A stretch of DNA of 64,000 bases, taken from NCBI GenBank assembly GCA_028095005.1, contig CM051459.1:24104699-24168698 (forward strand). The letters are read 5' to 3'. The notes under the pieces are model-generated. The model did no database searches. It saw nothing but the letters and a program-made list of their open reading frames with translations, and was not told the DNA's origin. Below, piece by piece: positions 48,166 through 61,748 of this stretch. Both the position numbers and the translations under genes were made by a program. The DNA comes from Rhynchospora pubera (taxonomy: Eukaryota; Streptophyta; Magnoliopsida; Poales; Cyperaceae). Every line of letters begins with the position of its first letter. Within the stretch, counting starts at the first letter, position 1.

Positions 48166-48797
48166 CAATGTTTTTAAAACCCTACCGGCCATCATACCGG
48201 CGAGGGTGGCGATATCTGATTTTACCGATATTACCGGTTTATGATATACAATACCGGTTCATTGTGGTTTTAAATTAGTATATATAAACTTCATGCCATA
48301 AGAGATCGATAAGGCATTAAGGCTTCTCAGTATTACAGCTAAATGATTGTCAGAAGCACAAAATGATTGTCAGAAGCACAATGATTCCAAACATAACTAA
48401 GGTACCATCAGTATTACAAGTTGTAAAAGAAAAAGGAAAATCGGAAAGGAGAAGGGAACGTTCCAGATTGAAGCAATAGAGGAGGGAGGGTGGAGGCGGA
48501 AGGAAAAATTGCTAGGGTTATATTCTGCATCCCGAGATTTTTTGCCTTCTACTCCCAGCGAATTTGGAAAGAAAACAAAATAATTTTTTTCTTGAGAATA
48601 CCGAAAGCAAGGAGCCTAGCGAAAAGGGTAATGGAGGAGAAAACCGGTCAGAGCGGATACAGCTATTTTTCCGGTTTTTGACCGGTTTTTTCTGGTTTTT
48701 GACTAACGGGTTTTATGCATCTTACCCTACCGGAGTCTGACCCGAAATCCGGTTTTACCGGAAATTTCCGGTACCCGGTAGGGTATTAAAAACATTG
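48166..48797. mobile_element. hAT element (CAATGTTTTTAA ends), 8-bp TSD
   Basis: 632 bp. The left end CAATGTTTTTAAAACCCTAC matches the reverse complement of the right end, CAATGTTTTTAATACCCTAC, with one mismatch. A perfect 8-bp TSD CTCTGTAC lies at 48158-48165 and 48798-48805. Both subterminal regions are rich in ACCGG/CCGGT motifs (for example GACCGGTTTTT, TTACCGGAAATTTCCGG). No transposase; a 63-codon frame at 48490-48681 is unrecognised. An AAATGATTGTCAGAAGCACA unit is tandemly repeated near 48341. Confidence 0.9.
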
Positions 48798-48805
48798 CTC
48801 TGTAC

Positions 48806-51300
48806 TAAGGTTGCAAAAATGATGGCAATAGGGGGTTGCATGTACTAATACTGTCGCAAATATTGTTCTGATATTGACATGCATTATCGCTTTCATTAAA
48901 ATATAGTTGTCTTCCTTTTTTCCTGGCTTTGAAATTAATTATTTTTTAATGAATGGAGAATTTATGAAAAGATAAATTCTTTGAATCTTTAAAGTAAACC
49001 AAGTTGCTAGTAAATAGCATTAATTGCTCTGTTATCTTAATTTTAAAATCAAATCCGGATGTTGACTGCAGTTGACACTTGACAGTTGACATAATCTAAA
49101 TGCAAATCTAAGATAGCGCAGAACATGTGCATAGGAATCTATCCCTTTCCAAATAAAAAAATTGCTCTCATGATTATATCAAAGGTACATATATAATTCG
49201 AGAGATCACTTCAAAATATATATAGTTTTATTTGTTAATATATTCTCAAATCAATTTAAATAATGAAGGTTGAAAAATTTAAATAATAATTTTTATAAAG
49301 GATCAAATACTATCCGTTTAATTAGCGTCATGAATTGTCTTGCACTAAATAATATTCAAATTCATATTTCACGTTATATTTCAACATAATTCTTTAATTA
49401 TTTAAGCTGTAAACTACTAATTTTATGAAGAACTATCCAGCAACAACTTGGATTATAATTTTGCTATAATATTCATGCGTTGTCAGAGTATTACTCATAG
49501 CACTAGGTCTAACTTTTTTTTTCATCAAAATAAAAACTATTTATTTTGAATTGACTATGAAAGGTTGAGCTAAATGCCCAAATGCAACAACCCCAAATTT
49601 GAAAGGATCTTCTAGTAAATCTTGGTCTTTTTAAGGACCTAGACGTCAAAAAACACTTTCAAAATGGTTTTGAGTTGGTAAAAGAAAACTGCTACCTGCG
49701 ACCTTAATAACTTGAGGCCAATATAAAAAGCCTCGAGGCTAATAGAAAATGTCATCTAAGCCAACACAAACATCTGGCCTTCCTTGTCTTACAGATATAC
49801 ACAGGTTTTCTGTGGTTATTCCTTGTACCCGACTCCACGTCACATTTGGGACCTGTTAGTGGGGTTAGTGGAGTTAGGTTCTGCACATATTCCGCCACAC
49901 TAACAGAACTTGGGATCGTTTTTGAAATAAAAAATAACTAATTAATTAAACTGGCATTAAGCGTCCGTGATTAATGTTTTATTGTTAAAGCGAAGGTGGT
50001 ATTTTTATCTTATACAATCTAGTTTATTAAGCAAATAATTAGAGATTATTATTTGAACTTGAATAGTAACTTTCTTGAAATATAAATCTACCATTTATTC
50101 TATAGTGTATTTCATTTATTTTATTCTGTTATGACCAGCTAGTCAGATGCAAAATTTAAGTTATTAATATATTTGCATTAAATTGATATTTATTGCTTCT
50201 TGTTTGGAGAAATGAAAACTTTAGGAAAAATAAAATACTACTCAACTTCTTTCATATATTACTTTTTTTAGAACAATTTTATGCAGGTCTAATATCAAAT
50301 TTATTTTCAGAACAATGTTATTTAGCCATCAACACTTCATTGTATCTTGTATTTCCTTCAACTATATATTGAAATCCTTTCATATTTGTCAATCTTAAGT
50401 TAAAAAGGAGAATTAACTGTGGTTAATACACATCAAATCAGCTTTATTAATAATGATTTAAATGAATTGACAAAATCGTCATTTTCCTTAACTTAGTCTC
50501 CTAATCATTTCTTTGAATCATGTCAATCCTCTTCTTTAAACATAAATATAGTTCAATGAGATTAATACCGTGAAACAGCATGGTTGATTTGTTTATGAAT
50601 TCTATAATCTTAATATAGCATTGAATCATGGAAACGAGAAGCATTAGATAGGTTAACAAAAGTCAAAAATAGTGCGAGGAGAATTAATTTGGATAGGGAG
50701 TAGAGACAGCATTAGATAGGTCAACTTTATTTTGGATATTAGTTTTGTAAAAGGATATTAATTTATCAAAATTTTTACACCTAGTATAAATTATAAATTT
50801 TGATATAGAGTTAACAACAATTAATTTGTGTACTTAGTTTTAATGGAAAATTACGATAATGTTGAAGGGCAAATATATAATATAGAAAGAGTTCATGAAT
50901 ACATATGATGTTAACCCAAATTTATAACATGTTACTGCTGTTAAAACCACACAACACACGTAATGCAAATCCAGTTTATCGAAATTGCCAAACTAAAACG
51001 CCGCTGTCACGCACGCAGGACCACACAGGTCAGCGTCGCAGAAAAAATTAAAACTTCCTACATTCCAGTCACCTCTCTGAGGAGAAAGAGTGGGTGTCCG
51101 TTTCGAAACTTGAATTATTTGTTGGCTCTTCCCTTCCTCTCCATTTTATTTAAACTCCACAATCTAGCCCATTCCTCACCGTAGGATCCAAATAGGAAAT
51201 TCCAACCAACCCATCCAGTTATTGATAAACTGGAGAGGTAAACTTGTCTGGTTGGCAAGCAGCGAAGGTGGAGAGGAAATTGGACCAATGATGACCTGAC
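48806..51300. other. Intergenic upstream of the PH-START gene
   Basis: About 2.5 kb of AT-rich DNA with no coding features or definable transposon ends. From about 51000 the composition becomes more balanced, consistent with a promoter region for the next gene. Confidence 0.5.
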
Positions 51301-51425
51301 GCCGCTGACCGTCCTCTCTCTCTCTTTCTAATTGGAGAAGAGAGAGAATCGAATTGATTGCATCATATCAACCTTTCTCTTTAAACAAAAGCTAATAAGA
51401 TCACAAAACCAACCAACCGTCTCTC

Positions 51426-51429
<4 letters not shown>

Positions 51430-51461
<32 letters not shown>

Positions 51462-51660
51462 GCGTTTCGTAAGTTTTATTCTTCTCTATCTTTGTCTCTC
51501 CTCGTCTTCCTCTGAGCAGGGGGTCCCATTCCCCCGCTCAGAGAAAAAAAAACACAAAGGTTAGAGAGGTCTTTTCGAAGCTCCATTGTCTCGTGCAACT
51601 GAGGACGAAGGAAGGAGACGATCGAGAGAGAGAGGAGAGGAGAGGAGAGGAGAGGGTGGG
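51430..51660 (+). promoter_or_regulatory. 5' leader of the PH-START gene
   Basis: A (CT)n tract at 51431-51459 is followed by CT-rich and then AG-rich sequence (GAGGAGAGGAGAGGAGAGG just before the ATG). Such pyrimidine-rich patches are common near plant transcription starts. The start site probably lies near or within the CT tract. Confidence 0.5.
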
Positions 51661-53452
51661 ATGGCCGGAGCAGCGCCGGAGGTGGTGGTGGAGGAGGAAC
51701 GGAGGATGGAGGGATGGTTGTACCTCATCAGATCGAATCGGTTCGGGTTGCAGTATTCTAGAAAGAGATACTTCGTGCTCGAAGAGAATTGTCTCCATTG
51801 CTTTAAAGCAGCTCCTAGTTCCAAAAAGGAGGTAATGTATTTTTTTTCTCAATTGTGCAAGTATATTGTTTGTTCACTTTTGGGTGATGGAAAATGGAGG
51901 GAAGCTGGAAGTTGGAGGTTAGTTTAGTTTATGAGTGCTTTTATTATGATGACGCTCAATTTATTGCAAGAGTTTGCAGTTAGGAATTTCAATGAATAAG
52001 GTAGAAAAAGAAAACATAAAGCAATATGCGATGGATGGCTGATGGATGAATTCATATGTCTGTGTTCGGATTACTATCAATTGTTATATAGATAAACAAT
52101 TTGAGCTTAAATCCTTCCAAATTTGAATGTCTACTAAACAGTTTTCCAATTTTAACATTTAGTATACGAAACAGAAATTTATTACTTCCTCTGGTGTGCA
52201 TGATATAATTAAGATTTTATTCATTTTTGCTGGGGAGTGTGTATAATCTATCTTTATTAAATTATTATTAAAACATGGTGCTGGAGGGGCTTTAAAATTT
52301 TGGTATGGTAAAAGTTTTCCTTTTCCTCACATTTCTTTTTTTTTAAAATTTATTTTTCAAAGGTTAATTTTGAAGATAGGTTCAATAATTGCTGTCGTAA
52401 TGTAGCTGTAGCAATGCAATTATTTAATTTCTCATATATATTTAGTGATATTTGACAGAAATAACAGGTTATTGGCTATTTTGTTAGTGTAGTTCTTTTG
52501 CCAAAAATATTATGTAAAGGAGGTAATAGCTGTTCCTTTCTGTTTCCAAATTATTGTTGTAACCTACATAACTTTGGAAGTAGCATCCAATTTTCCAGAA
52601 TTTTAGTAATATGTCAAACCTTTAGAAAGTGATCCCCTTCATCTACTTGTCTGACGTGAATTCTTTTTTGCCAAAGAACCTTGTAGATGGATACGCACCT
52701 CCAAAAATTGATTTAAACGGGTTCTTTTTTTTTTTGCTGGACCCCAAAAAAAAAAAATCATAACAACTCAGCTATGCTATGAAATGATGCCGTGAATGAC
52801 CCAAAATATTTACATCTCATCTATCCCGCATATCCAGATTTCTTGAAAATATACTAAAATCAGTCAACTTTATGTCTCATTTATCTTCGGAGCAATGATA
52901 ATTTCTGAAAGAGTTCCGGTATTTTTATGAAAATTCTGGAAAAACACTTTCCTACTTCTTTAGGGTAAAATGGCATTTTCATTTACATTATGTATAAAGA
53001 TTTAGTTTTTTTTTGTAATGATTTTAATCTAATTGTCTATCCAATTCAGCACATGGTTTACCTCAAATAAAAACCTGATAGGAACTTTTTACTAGGGAAT
53101 TTTTGTTTGCATGAATCTGTGATATGTTGAGAACTTGAGGTTCATATGGAATTGCCCATCATTAGAATAATGGTACCCTATTTTTTTTTTTTAAAAAAAA
53201 GGACAACTGTAATCTTTAATTTAGTTTGACTTGTTCTGAGTGTTTGGTGGTGCTCACCTTTTTTTTTTTTGTTCATTTTTTGTTGTGTGCTTGCTTTATA
53301 TTTTTTTAATGGGTGCTAATCAGTTTTCAAATATTGTCGTGCTAAGGGTGTTACATTGAACATATTTCTTCCTTATTATGTTGGCGTCATCATTTCTATG
53401 AGATTATTTTTAGTACTGGAGCATTCAATTGATCCCAGGATAACTTTCCAAT

Positions 53453-53492
<40 letters not shown>

Positions 53493-56400
53493 AAATACCA
53501 GTCTACAGTTTTTTTCTACTAAAATATGCAGAGAGATCAGATACAAAGTGTAATACTAGGGGGCTTCAATTTCCGGAAGCTGTATGATTATATGGCAAAT
53601 ACTATTGAGTGATGGCTATCAAAAGTTTCTCGACAAAGATGACAAAGAAACTAAATTTGCCTGTTATTAATAAAAATCCTGCACTAGGTTGTAAGCATCT
53701 TAGGATTATTTATCGATAGGTTGATGTGAGCCTCTTATATGTACAAGTACCTGACCTGACTACTTGATACTACAGAAGTTACAGATTGCCCAATTTTTAT
53801 CAAGGATTTGGCTTTCCTAAGATGTTTGACTTGGACCAAGTTAATATGTTTTCTTTTCTATTTTTGTCAGGATCCAGTGAGAAGTGCACTCTTAGATTCG
53901 TGCATACGTGTCACTGATAATGGCAGAGATAGTGTGCATAGAAGTGTAAATAGCCTTCCCTTTTTTTCTATTAATTACTGAGAAATTATTTAATAGACAT
54001 ACATTTTGTTCTTTTTTTGCACATTAACTATTTTTCACTCTTTCAGGTATTTTACATTTTCACACTGTATAATGCTTCTAACCACAATGACCAATTAAAG
54101 GTAAACAAGTTTAAATCCTTTCCAATGGTAGCCATCCCCAAAAAAATAATAATAATAATAATAAAAAAAATACATGGATTGTTTTACAGTTGGGAGCTAG
54201 AAGCTCGGAAGAGGCAGCAAGGTGGATTCGATCATTGATGGATGCAGCCTTGAAGGTACGGTTCTTATAATTTCTTCCTCAAATAATGAAAATAAAAAGG
54301 AAACGTATGACAAAACCAAAGCAAGTTATGCTCACATATGACATGATTAAACCCAAAAAAATGAAAATCTTATTCAAGCTAGTGACATTTTAAAGAATGG
54401 TGTGCTTTTGTAATTCTACACCTGGTACAAGTCGCCCATTGCAGAGTATTTTAAATTGGTAGTTCATCATCCTTAAAGAATAATGTTTTTGTAATTGGTA
54501 ATGACATTTTAAACAGTGTTGCTTTTGTAATTCTACACCTGGTACAGTCGCCCATTGTAGGATATTTTAAATTAGTAGTTCCTTATCCTTAACTTTGTTG
54601 TGATGCTTTTTTTCTTTTGAACTCACAATTCATTACTTGATGCAGGGATGTCGTAACAAGGATGAAAAAACAGTTCCATGCACTAAGAGAAGATGGCAAT
54701 CTTTTAGGTCTCTACATTCTCCCTAATCCATCATTTCCAACATTTGATCAATTATATACAATATTTCATCCCGCTTCAAAATGCAAGTTCAATTTGCAAT
54801 AGATGTCCTTTTTCTGTGCTGGTGATTAATTAAATCTTACATATCTTTAACAGGTTGAGCAGGGGCCGGAGCCGGAGCCGCATGCATTCTATTGGTATAC
54901 TTTTTTATTTAGTTCTTAAAGATTTTTTTTTAATTCGTTTTTTTTTCTGTTTGTATGATTGTTGGCTCAATAATTAATTAAAGAATTTAATTCTAGATTG
55001 GACAATGTTTTCTTCTGTGCATGCTGACCCCATACATTCTGATGTCATTGCTCCATCCACTTGGACAATATTTGGTTGTAAAAATGGTAAATCTGTTTGC
55101 CACTTCTTTTAGAGAAATAAATAATAAGATTGCTTTTTGATGTTCCATCTGACTGTATACTCTCGCTCCTTGTATATAGGTCTACGGCTATTTAAAGAGG
55201 CAAAAGATGGCGATTTTCATGAAACGGTATAAAAATCACTTGCTAATTGAAACATTCTTAACAAAAAAATATTTAAAATTTTACTCTGTGTGTATATTTT
55301 TGGATAATATTTAATAATTAGTTATGATTTTATGATTTTGTCAGTATTGGGATGACCACCCAGCTATAATGGCTGTCGGAGTGGTGGACGCAAATTCTGA
55401 GGCAGTATTTCAAGCTGTAATGTCTCTTGGCCAATCCCGATCTGAGTAACTCATCTATCTGTTGTTCTCTGAATTTTTCTTTTCATAATATATTTCTTCT
55501 GAACTGCAAAAAACTAAATAAATATGGGTAGTTTACCTTTCTGTCCTTTTTGGCAGGTGGGATTTTTGCTTGCATGAAGGAAAGGTTGTGGAGCACCTAG
55601 ATGGTCATACAGATATTATTCACAAAAAACTCCGAAGTGATTGGTTGCCATGGTCAGTTTGCTTTTGAACAGTCTTAAATCCAATGCTCTTCAGTTTACC
55701 ATTTTTTTCTTTTTTTTCGATTGATTTGTTACTTAGGGTGTACACTTTTAGTGTTTCAGGGGAATGAAGAGAAGAGATCTATTACTGCGCCGTTATTGGA
55801 GAAGAGAAGATGATGGAACTTATGGTAACATAATTTCTTATAAGAGAGTGACAAATTTTGAATTGCTATTAAACAAGCAATCTGATGAAGATCCTAATAT
55901 TTTTATTTTCTTTTGTTATTGTTGTTGAACAGTGATTCTTTACCATTCTGTCTTCCATCAAAAATGTGAACCAGAAAGGGGCTATATCCGCGCCTGCCTT
56001 AAAAGTAATGTATGCTTTCAAATTAACATTTATTAAGCTGTGCATAGTGTAGTTAAAGAAATCAGTTGTTGTGCATTTGATGTAAATAAGCAAAGAATTG
56101 ATCTTATTTCTATGAAATAATTACTGAAATATATTTTAGGTGGCGGTTATGTAATATCTCCAGTTAACCAAGGGAAACAGTCAGTTGTGAAGCACATGTT
56201 AGCAATAGATTGGAAATTTTGGAAATCATACATCCTGACCTCTTCAGCAAAGTATATTACCATTCGCATGCTCGGCCGGGTTGCTGGTATACATTATATT
56301 TTTCAGTCTTTTTTCCTTTTACCTAAAATGTAATACAAGCCCAGTATAGCAGGCACCCTAAGAAAATAAATCCATTTTTCATACAAAAAATAATCCCAGG

Positions 56401-58912
56401 AAAACCAACTCTGAATGAGAAATTTGTTAAAAGGAGGGTGTACTCCAAAGGATTTTTGGGACATTAGTCGTTTTTTTTTTCTTATACTTCATTTCATGAC
56501 AAAGCACAGCCTTGCGGGAGTTCTTCAGAGCCAAACTGGGAGGATACACTGAGACTGAGTTCTCATCTGGGGAGCTGATGAGGGAGATTGGGATGACACG
56601 GAGCCAGATAAAACATGAGGTAAACCCTGAGTTGCTCTCTGTAAGAGATGGAACTGATGACTTGGAGACGGTGACCGAAGAGAACTGCCTGACCAAGAAC
56701 CCAAGCAGCACAGGGTCCATCTTGCAGCTAAATGATGCGGCTGACGAATTCTTTGATGTACCTGATGAAGCTGAATATGAACAAGATGAGGTTCCCTGGT
56801 CTTCTGCTGACAGCGCTGCATCTTCGGTCAGTATTTTGTTTTATTTCACCTTTAGTCCCATCTTTTGCTTTTTATACATCGGGATAAGGTTTTGTACCAG
56901 TACTGGTATGAACCTAGGACACAGTTATTGTTCCAATTCATATAAGTTTGTCTTTTTTTTCCCTCCTCTGCTTCTATTTGTTTTCTTCTTCTTTTCTCTT
57001 TAATGATTTCTTTTCTTTTTTTCCATCTTTTGTATATCTTTCTCATGTACTTTTTCAATTGAGGCTGCATCTGAATTCAATTGATGCTTAAGCTGAAGGA
57101 TGGAGAATTGTCTAACTGAATCCTAAAAAACAAGAAATTACAGTGTTGTACTACATTGTTTGATGAAATTCAGCATCAGAAAGTGCAACTGATGATCTAC
57201 AGCACTAGCCAAATCCACAATAAGTTCTTGATAAATCAAGTGTAGTGTTAACACCCATATTCTTGGACTGTGCAGGAACGTCCTGCAAGATTATCTACTG
57301 CTGCTGTTCTTGTGAAACGGCTACATGACTTGACAGGTGCATGAACTTGGCTATAAAAGCTATCTCATATTTATTTTTTTACCTGTATTCAATGAAGGCA
57401 GAGTGCAACAGTTTGAAATTTGAATTCTGTTTTTTTTTCTACTTATAGTTCAAAAGAAAGGCTACATGGATTTACAAGGAACAGCAGCAGAGGAAGTGTT
57501 GCCATGTTTCTATGGTGCTACCTTACCAAAAGATGCAACTTGTGTAGCACCATCAACCTGGGCAATGGCTGAACCATCTACATTTCTAATTCGTGGAGAA
57601 TCCTATTTACACGACAGTCAAAAGGTAATCAAACTTTAATCAAATTTTAAAGAATACTCTTTCAGAATAATTACAGTAATCATTTCCGGTATGCCTGTAC
57701 AGATCAAAGCAAATAGTACGTTAATGCAAATGGTGGGTGCTGACTGGATTAAATCTGACAAGCGGGAAGATGACCTAGCCGGCCGTCCAGGCGGCATTGT
57801 TCATGTATGTTTGTATATATCTTCAACAAAAAATGATTACTAAAGACAACAAGAAATATTTTTGTTCTCGTGCTGATAATTTGCCTATAATTTGTAATGT
57901 GCAGAAACACGCAGCACAAGGTGGCAGCGAATTTTTCTTTGTTGTAAATATACAGGTACATTTAGTTTTGACCATCTCCAGATTTGTCCATGTAAAATAA
58001 ATGATAGTGCTAATAGAAAAGATCGTATGTTCATAATAGGTTCCAGGTTCAACAACCTACAGCCTTGCATTGTACTACATGATGACAACTCCTTTAGAGA
58101 AGGTTCCACTTTTAGAAAGATTTGTGAAAGGTGATGATGCCTTCAGAAATTCACGTTTCAAACTCATCCCTTATATCTCCAAGGTATGTGTGGCTGCATT
58201 TTTCTCCTTTTTTTTTTTCCTGTTTTCAAAGGCAAGCACAATACCCAGTATCTTTTAATTCGTTCAAAACCCATTACATTTGCTTTTGTTCTTGATGGGA
58301 CTCTAAAACTGAAGTCTCGCCTTTATTTCAGTCCATGCATTTGAGCTACCAATAATCAGTTGATAATATAGCTTTATGAATATTGACTCTGAGATGATAT
58401 TACTTGAAAGGGTAATTAAGCAAATGTTGTTTTGCATTTGTAGGGTTCATGGATAGTGAAGCAGAGTGTAGGGAAAAAGGCGTGTTTGGTAGGCCAAGCA
58501 CTTGAAATAAATTATTTTCGCGGATCTAACTACTTGGAGGTCAGTACATGTTCAGGATTGTATCATAAACTATCATATGTTTAGGTTTACTAATGATTTG
58601 ATATGAATATCCAGCTTGATGTCGATGTTGGTTCATCAACAGTTGCCAGAGGTGTGGTTAGTCTTGTACTCGGCTACTTGAACAACCTTGTTATAGAAAT
58701 GGCATTCTTAGTTCAGGTAGGGGCATTTTGGGAAGGAAAAAAACTATCAATCATAGAAAACTCTTCTTAAACCCGTCTAATTGTATAAATAATTGCAGGG
58801 TAATACACAAGAGGAGCTCCCAGAGGTTCTGCTCGGCACTTGCCGTTTGAACCACCTAGATGCCTCCAAGTCAGTTTCAATTGACAGCCTTGAATCATCC
58901 AAAAGCCATTGA
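51661..58912 (+). CDS. PH-START-DUF1336 protein, EDR2-like
   Basis: Proteins of this type bind phosphoinositides through the PH domain and lipids through START; EDR2 itself restrains salicylate-dependent cell death. Twenty-two GT-AG exons join in frame: 51661-51831, 53871-53945, 54047-54100, 54190-54255, 54646-54707, 54854-54894, 54997-55086, 55180-55226, 55345-55445, 55557-55652, 55760-55824, 55933-56004, 56140-56286, 56510-56826, 57276-57336, 57449-57624, 57703-57804, 57905-57955, 58040-58183, 58444-58539, 58615-58716, 58799-58912. Product 749 aa. PH domain about 15-122 (MEGWLYLIRSN, RKRYFVLEEN, AARWIRSLMDAAL); basic RSRSR linker about 144-153; START about 185-370 (MAVGVVDANSEAVF, LRSDWLPW, RRDLLLRRYW, PERGYIRACL); acidic linker 370-470; DUF1336 about 485-735 (ADWIKSDKRED, NIQVPGSTTYSLALYY, GSWIVKQSVGKKACL). 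The PH domain differs from classical EDR2, so it belongs to the sister clade (Arabidopsis At2g28320/At5g35180 type, from memory). Whether it acts in defence is unknown. Confidence 0.93.
53457..53488. repeat. (TC)n microsatellite in intron 1 of the PH-START gene
   Basis: About 16 TC units within the 2-kb first intron, roughly 380 bp before exon 2. Confidence 0.95.
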
Positions 58913-61585
58913 CCCGTCGATTCAAATATGTTTTCACCGACCAACAAGGGAAGGTGAAGCTGTTGTACATTCCCCCCCTTTTTGTGCAAGTATTTCACCC
59001 TATTGGAGAAAAAAAATTATATCACATTTTTTACCATTTTAAGGAAAAAAAAAAAACTAAAATTCTTCTTGCTCTCTGTGTTATACTAACTGCAAGTTTC
59101 TTATTGGCATAGCTAATATTCCTGTAGAAAATGTGAAATAGCTAACAAACGAATTTGGATCCCCCAAAGGTTTGCGCTGATTGTGGTCTTCTTTGTTATG
59201 ATTCAATGAATCAGAGCAATGAGTGCATAAATGCATAAACAGAACATATGAAGCAGTTTATTGAATGTGAATGCTGTTTCAATGTGTATCTTTCTTAATT
59301 TGCCCCTGAAGCATCTCCTAAAAGAAGAAAAAATTAAGCACAAAGTGTTCTTTTCACTTGATCCATGACCACCATGCATTCTGACTCCAAACAGGAATGA
59401 CCATGCAACCTCTGGTAGGGGTTGTTCCAATTGAAACATGAAAGAGGTAGCTATGGTTGTGCTGTTAGTTGGTCTGTTTCTCTCAGACTGTTTACTCCTT
59501 TTTTTTTCTAACTTTGCTGCTCTTTGAAACTTGGCATTTTCCTTACGCTTTTCAAATCACTTCCTTTTCTTTTCTCCTTCCACTTTCAGCTTAAAAGCAC
59601 TTGCAATTCCCATTTGAGGTCCCTCACCTATCTACTGTGCTTGTACTCTCACTTTCTCGGAAATGAAAGCATTCAATAGTAACAATTTTTGTAATTTGGT
59701 ACGATGCCTGACAACTCTGGGAGTTGAAAATTAAGCGATTCAGTCCTATTGCAAATTTAGCAGAACAGTCCTGAAACTTTTTTCTTTTCTCTGCAACCAT
59801 ATTAAGTTCCCATTAATTTGGTCAGAGCATGGCAAAAGCGCCACTTGGGATCTTACAAACTAAATGGGACGGCTCCGATTCATGTCATTGTTTCTATCAA
59901 CTAAAATCAAAATTCAATGATTCCGCCGAAACATACAAGAAAGGCTTAATTGGATAAGGTTTTAATTTTAAAGTCGACCAAGGCCCACTAAACTCATGTG
60001 GACACCGCCTAGGCATTATAATGGAGAATTAAATAAAAAAAAATGGAATACAGAAAAAAAGAACCATATAAACATGAATCTTTGACGTCTACCTTTTGAT
60101 TGGTATCAGCTACCAAGTACATTCAAATTGCATAGTTTAACTCAAATTAGCTAGGTGTACCAGTTAGATTCACATTCACAATATTCAGAGAATTAAACAA
60201 GCAAAGCGATAAAATTCACGCTAGAAAAAATATCACTCAGCTCACAAGGAACAATAGCAAAGATAAACCGATGGTGCGCGACACTGACGGTGTCATTATT
60301 TCTCCATGAAATCTTTTAAAATAGATATGAGAGAATTCAACAAGACAAAATTGCATGTATGACATTAAATGCAGAATTATGTACTATTAAAGCCAGTAAG
60401 CTAACAAGAAAATGATTTTGCACTTGATAGAGGTGCAGGAGAGTGATCAACTAAAAACAACAAAAAGAAAAGCAAAAAACCAACAAACTGATTTGACAGG
60501 AAACAGACCTCTCCATTTGTGAGGGAATGGAGAGGAGTTGTACTAAACCATCTACGTGGTATGAGACATGGCGTGTCACTGATGTCAACATAATGCCAAA
60601 TTAACAAGGTGTCGATTAAAGTGAGAGGGACAGTGATGTCCCAAAATCGGACAAATTTTAGTTGCACTGTGCCTGATCTTTCATGCTTCTTTTTCACGAC
60701 AGGATGTAAAACACTTGCTGAATAATGTTAACGATTTAATCGGCCTTTTCTTCCCTTTTTATTCGGTCAAATTATTACTACCACGAAACCAAAAACTCAT
60801 GTCGCTTTCTTCCAATACAACAATTTTGCACCCACACAGTGAGTTCTGCTCCTCTCCTGCTCTGCTAACTCACTGGAGCTGGTTTCATTCAAATAAAATA
60901 ATAACTCGAGCTGGTTTCATTCAATTTAAAATTTCGCAAAAGATGGATCATATGTGATCCAATCATCCAACCCTTCGAAAATCCGATAAATGGACAACAT
61001 ACAATTTAGGAATAATTTTAATGCATCTCAATTTGTATATACATCGTATAATATCATAACGTACATTTAGAATAATGATTGTTGATCATTTATTACAATA
61101 TAAAGTAAGTATTAATTTTACAGGCCTGATTGATTGGTAATATCTGTAAAAGTACTACATAACTTTTGCAATCATTTATAGAGTCTCCCACAAAAACTTT
61201 TGCAATTATTTATGAGTATCATTTTAAGTGATTTAAAATTAACAAATACAAAAATTACCAACCCGCAGAAAAAATTCTCTTCTTATTTCTCCTTTCTTGC
61301 GTTCAAGTTCAACCATTGAAACTGTAAATTAGGATAATAATGCATTATTTTGTCATTTTCTCCCTAGGTCTTATTTATCATGAATCATCGTTTGAAAAAA
61401 ATTATCAATCATATGGGTTATTTCATATATTTAACTTGTTCATCATAACCAGAGAAAGAGGGAAGAAGTACATTCCATATGCAACATAGTACTTAATTAG
61501 TAGAGTCCAATCGCTTTACAGTTTACAGTGTCAATAAAAACTTTGGATTAACTAAAAGTAGCATGTTGTAGATCCAAGTGGACAT
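58913..61585. other. PH-START gene 3' UTR, then intergenic
   Basis: The 3' UTR probably ends within 200-350 bp of the stop (a candidate AATGAA lies near 59205). The rest has short frames on both strands (60401-60697 minus, 60715-60957 plus) with no recognisable domain. No transposon ends could be paired. Confidence 0.45.
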
Positions 61586-61588
61586 ATT

Positions 61589-61745
61589 GGGTGCGTTTGG
61601 ATCGTTGGAAGAAAAAAGAAGAAGAAGGAAGAAGAAGAAAAAAAATTATAAACAATTCAAACTCTTCACAAAGTTACACACTTCTCAATACTTCTTCCCA
61701 CTTCTTTCCTTCTTCCCTTCTTCCCACACCTATCCAAACGCACCC
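61589..61745. mobile_element. MITE with GGGTGCGTTTGGAT ends, 3-bp TSD
   Basis: 157 bp. The left GGGTGCGTTTGGAT mirrors the right ATCCAAACGCACCC, and an (AAG/GAA)-rich arm faces a (CTT)-rich arm. ATT flanks both sides (61586-61588 and 61746-61748). ATAAACAATTCAAACTCTTC and AAGTTACACACTTC link it to the element at 35806-35973. Confidence 0.85.
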
Positions 61746-61748
61746 ATT

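Noticed and set aside
51538..51852. Minus-strand frames of 87-104 codons opposite the PH-START first exon
   Set aside because: Antisense shadows of the purine-rich leader and exon 1; no independent support.
56512..57003. 163-codon + strand frame taken as its own gene
   Set aside because: It is exon 14 of the PH-START gene read on into the following intron; the donor is at 56826.
60401..60957. Possible gene from adjacent frames on opposite strands
   Set aside because: No domain, no splice pairs and no conserved motif; treated as intergenic.
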